From assembly GCA_003211695.1 (NCBI GenBank), contig QCSA01000002.1, positions 1 through 64,000 on the forward strand: a DNA stretch of 64,000 nucleotides. Reading direction: 5' to 3'. Below are positions 63,864 through 64,000 of this stretch, piece after piece (position 1 is the stretch's first letter; the number at the start of each line of letters is the position of its first letter). The DNA is from Pelagibacteraceae bacterium AG-464-P07 (GTDB lineage: Bacteria; Pseudomonadota; Alphaproteobacteria; Pelagibacterales; Pelagibacteraceae). A program made the position numbers and the translations under genes. Below the pieces are notes generated by a model. The model saw nothing but the letters and a program-made list of their open reading frames with translations, was not told the DNA's origin and made no database searches.

Positions 63864-64000
63864 ATGATATCCTCAATTTTATTAGCCGCAGGTCAATCTA
63901 AAAGAATGGATGGAGACAATAAATTAATAAAGAAATATAAGAAAAAATATTTAATTAACCATATTTTAGGAACTTTGATAAAAAGCAAGATTGATAAAAT
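63864..64000 (+). CDS. MocA/MobA-like nucleotidyltransferase (3' truncated)
   Basis: The first 45 codons encode SSILLAAGQSKRMDGDNKL, the nucleotide-binding start of the NTP-transferase family. In CO-dehydrogenase-type clusters this protein makes the CTP-linked molybdenum cofactor (MocA). The gene runs off the window end. It starts immediately after the XdhC C-terminal gene. Confidence 0.82.
   Translation, partial: MISSILLAAGQSKRMDGDNKLIKKYKKKYLINHILGTLIKSKIDK

Noticed and set aside
1-64000. tRNA, rRNA, CRISPR array, transposase or prophage
   Set aside because: The intergenic gaps are short and I saw no cloverleaf, regularly spaced repeats, or recombinase genes.

Overview
The window is a gene-dense, very AT-rich chromosomal segment from a streamlined alphaproteobacterium. 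Coding density is near complete, many genes overlap by 1-14 bases, and no tRNA, rRNA, insertion sequence, prophage or CRISPR array is visible. Several gene orders are typical of Alphaproteobacteria: lptF-lptG-lptD-surA-pdxA-rsmA, iscR-sufBCDS-sufU-sufT-sufA, NDUFA12-DUF2155 facing accC-accB-aroQ, tyrS facing anmK, and rpsF-rpsR-rplI-dnaB. Low GC, SAM-II/SAM-V-like riboswitches, betaine-homocysteine methyltransferase and a form II CO-dehydrogenase-like cluster suggest a marine planktonic lineage of the SAR11, HIMB59 or AEGEAN-169 kind. The exact lineage cannot be fixed from this sequence alone.

Layout. 1-6401: sulfur and methionine metabolism. This holds a 5'-truncated betaine-homocysteine methyltransferase, rhodanese, metZ, then cysK, cysE and an Lrp regulator on the other strand. 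A 302-base intergenic region carries a tandem SAM-II aptamer, intrinsic terminator and SAM-V aptamer ahead of a 1-Cys peroxiredoxin and two YeeE/YedE sulfur-transport half-proteins. 6419-12745: HD protein, CvpA, a large RND transporter, dnaB, rplI, rpsR, rpsF. 12873-15489: fabD, fabG, acpP, gmk. 15478-23004 (minus): the outer-membrane biogenesis operon lptF, lptG, lptD (split by an apparent frameshift), surA, pdxA, rsmA. 23056-28580: pepA, ndk, DUF2066, hda, aspS. 28586-38014: TSCPD protein, complex I accessory subunit, DUF2155, accC/accB/aroQ, thiS/thiG, RNase E/G, PBP1A. 38020-44485: prfB with a programmed frameshift, an AsmA-like protein, tyrS, anmK, a hydrolase. 44637-50873: iscR-suf Fe-S assembly operon. 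50918-56559: small leaderless gene, glnA, nnrD, YbaK-like deacylase, EamA transporter, homocysteine methyltransferase and TauE. 56584-64000: moaB, two small membrane proteins, thioredoxin-like and DUF1244 proteins, then coxG-coxS-coxL-coxM, split XdhC maturation genes and a MocA-like gene that runs off the end.

The most unusual observations are: (1) a ~45-48 residue LptD OstA-type module copied into the PPIase domain of the neighbouring SurA, with near-identical DNA in the core; (2) the tandem SAM riboswitch controlling a peroxiredoxin plus YeeE/YedE transport operon; (3) the A7-tract frameshift that splits lptD; (4) an RNase E/G lacking the zinc-link cysteines; (5) a promoter whose 17-base spacer is an inverted repeat and which would give a leaderless mRNA, with related repeats near glnA and the complex I gene; and (6) a split xdhC with a 47-residue membrane protein inserted between the halves.
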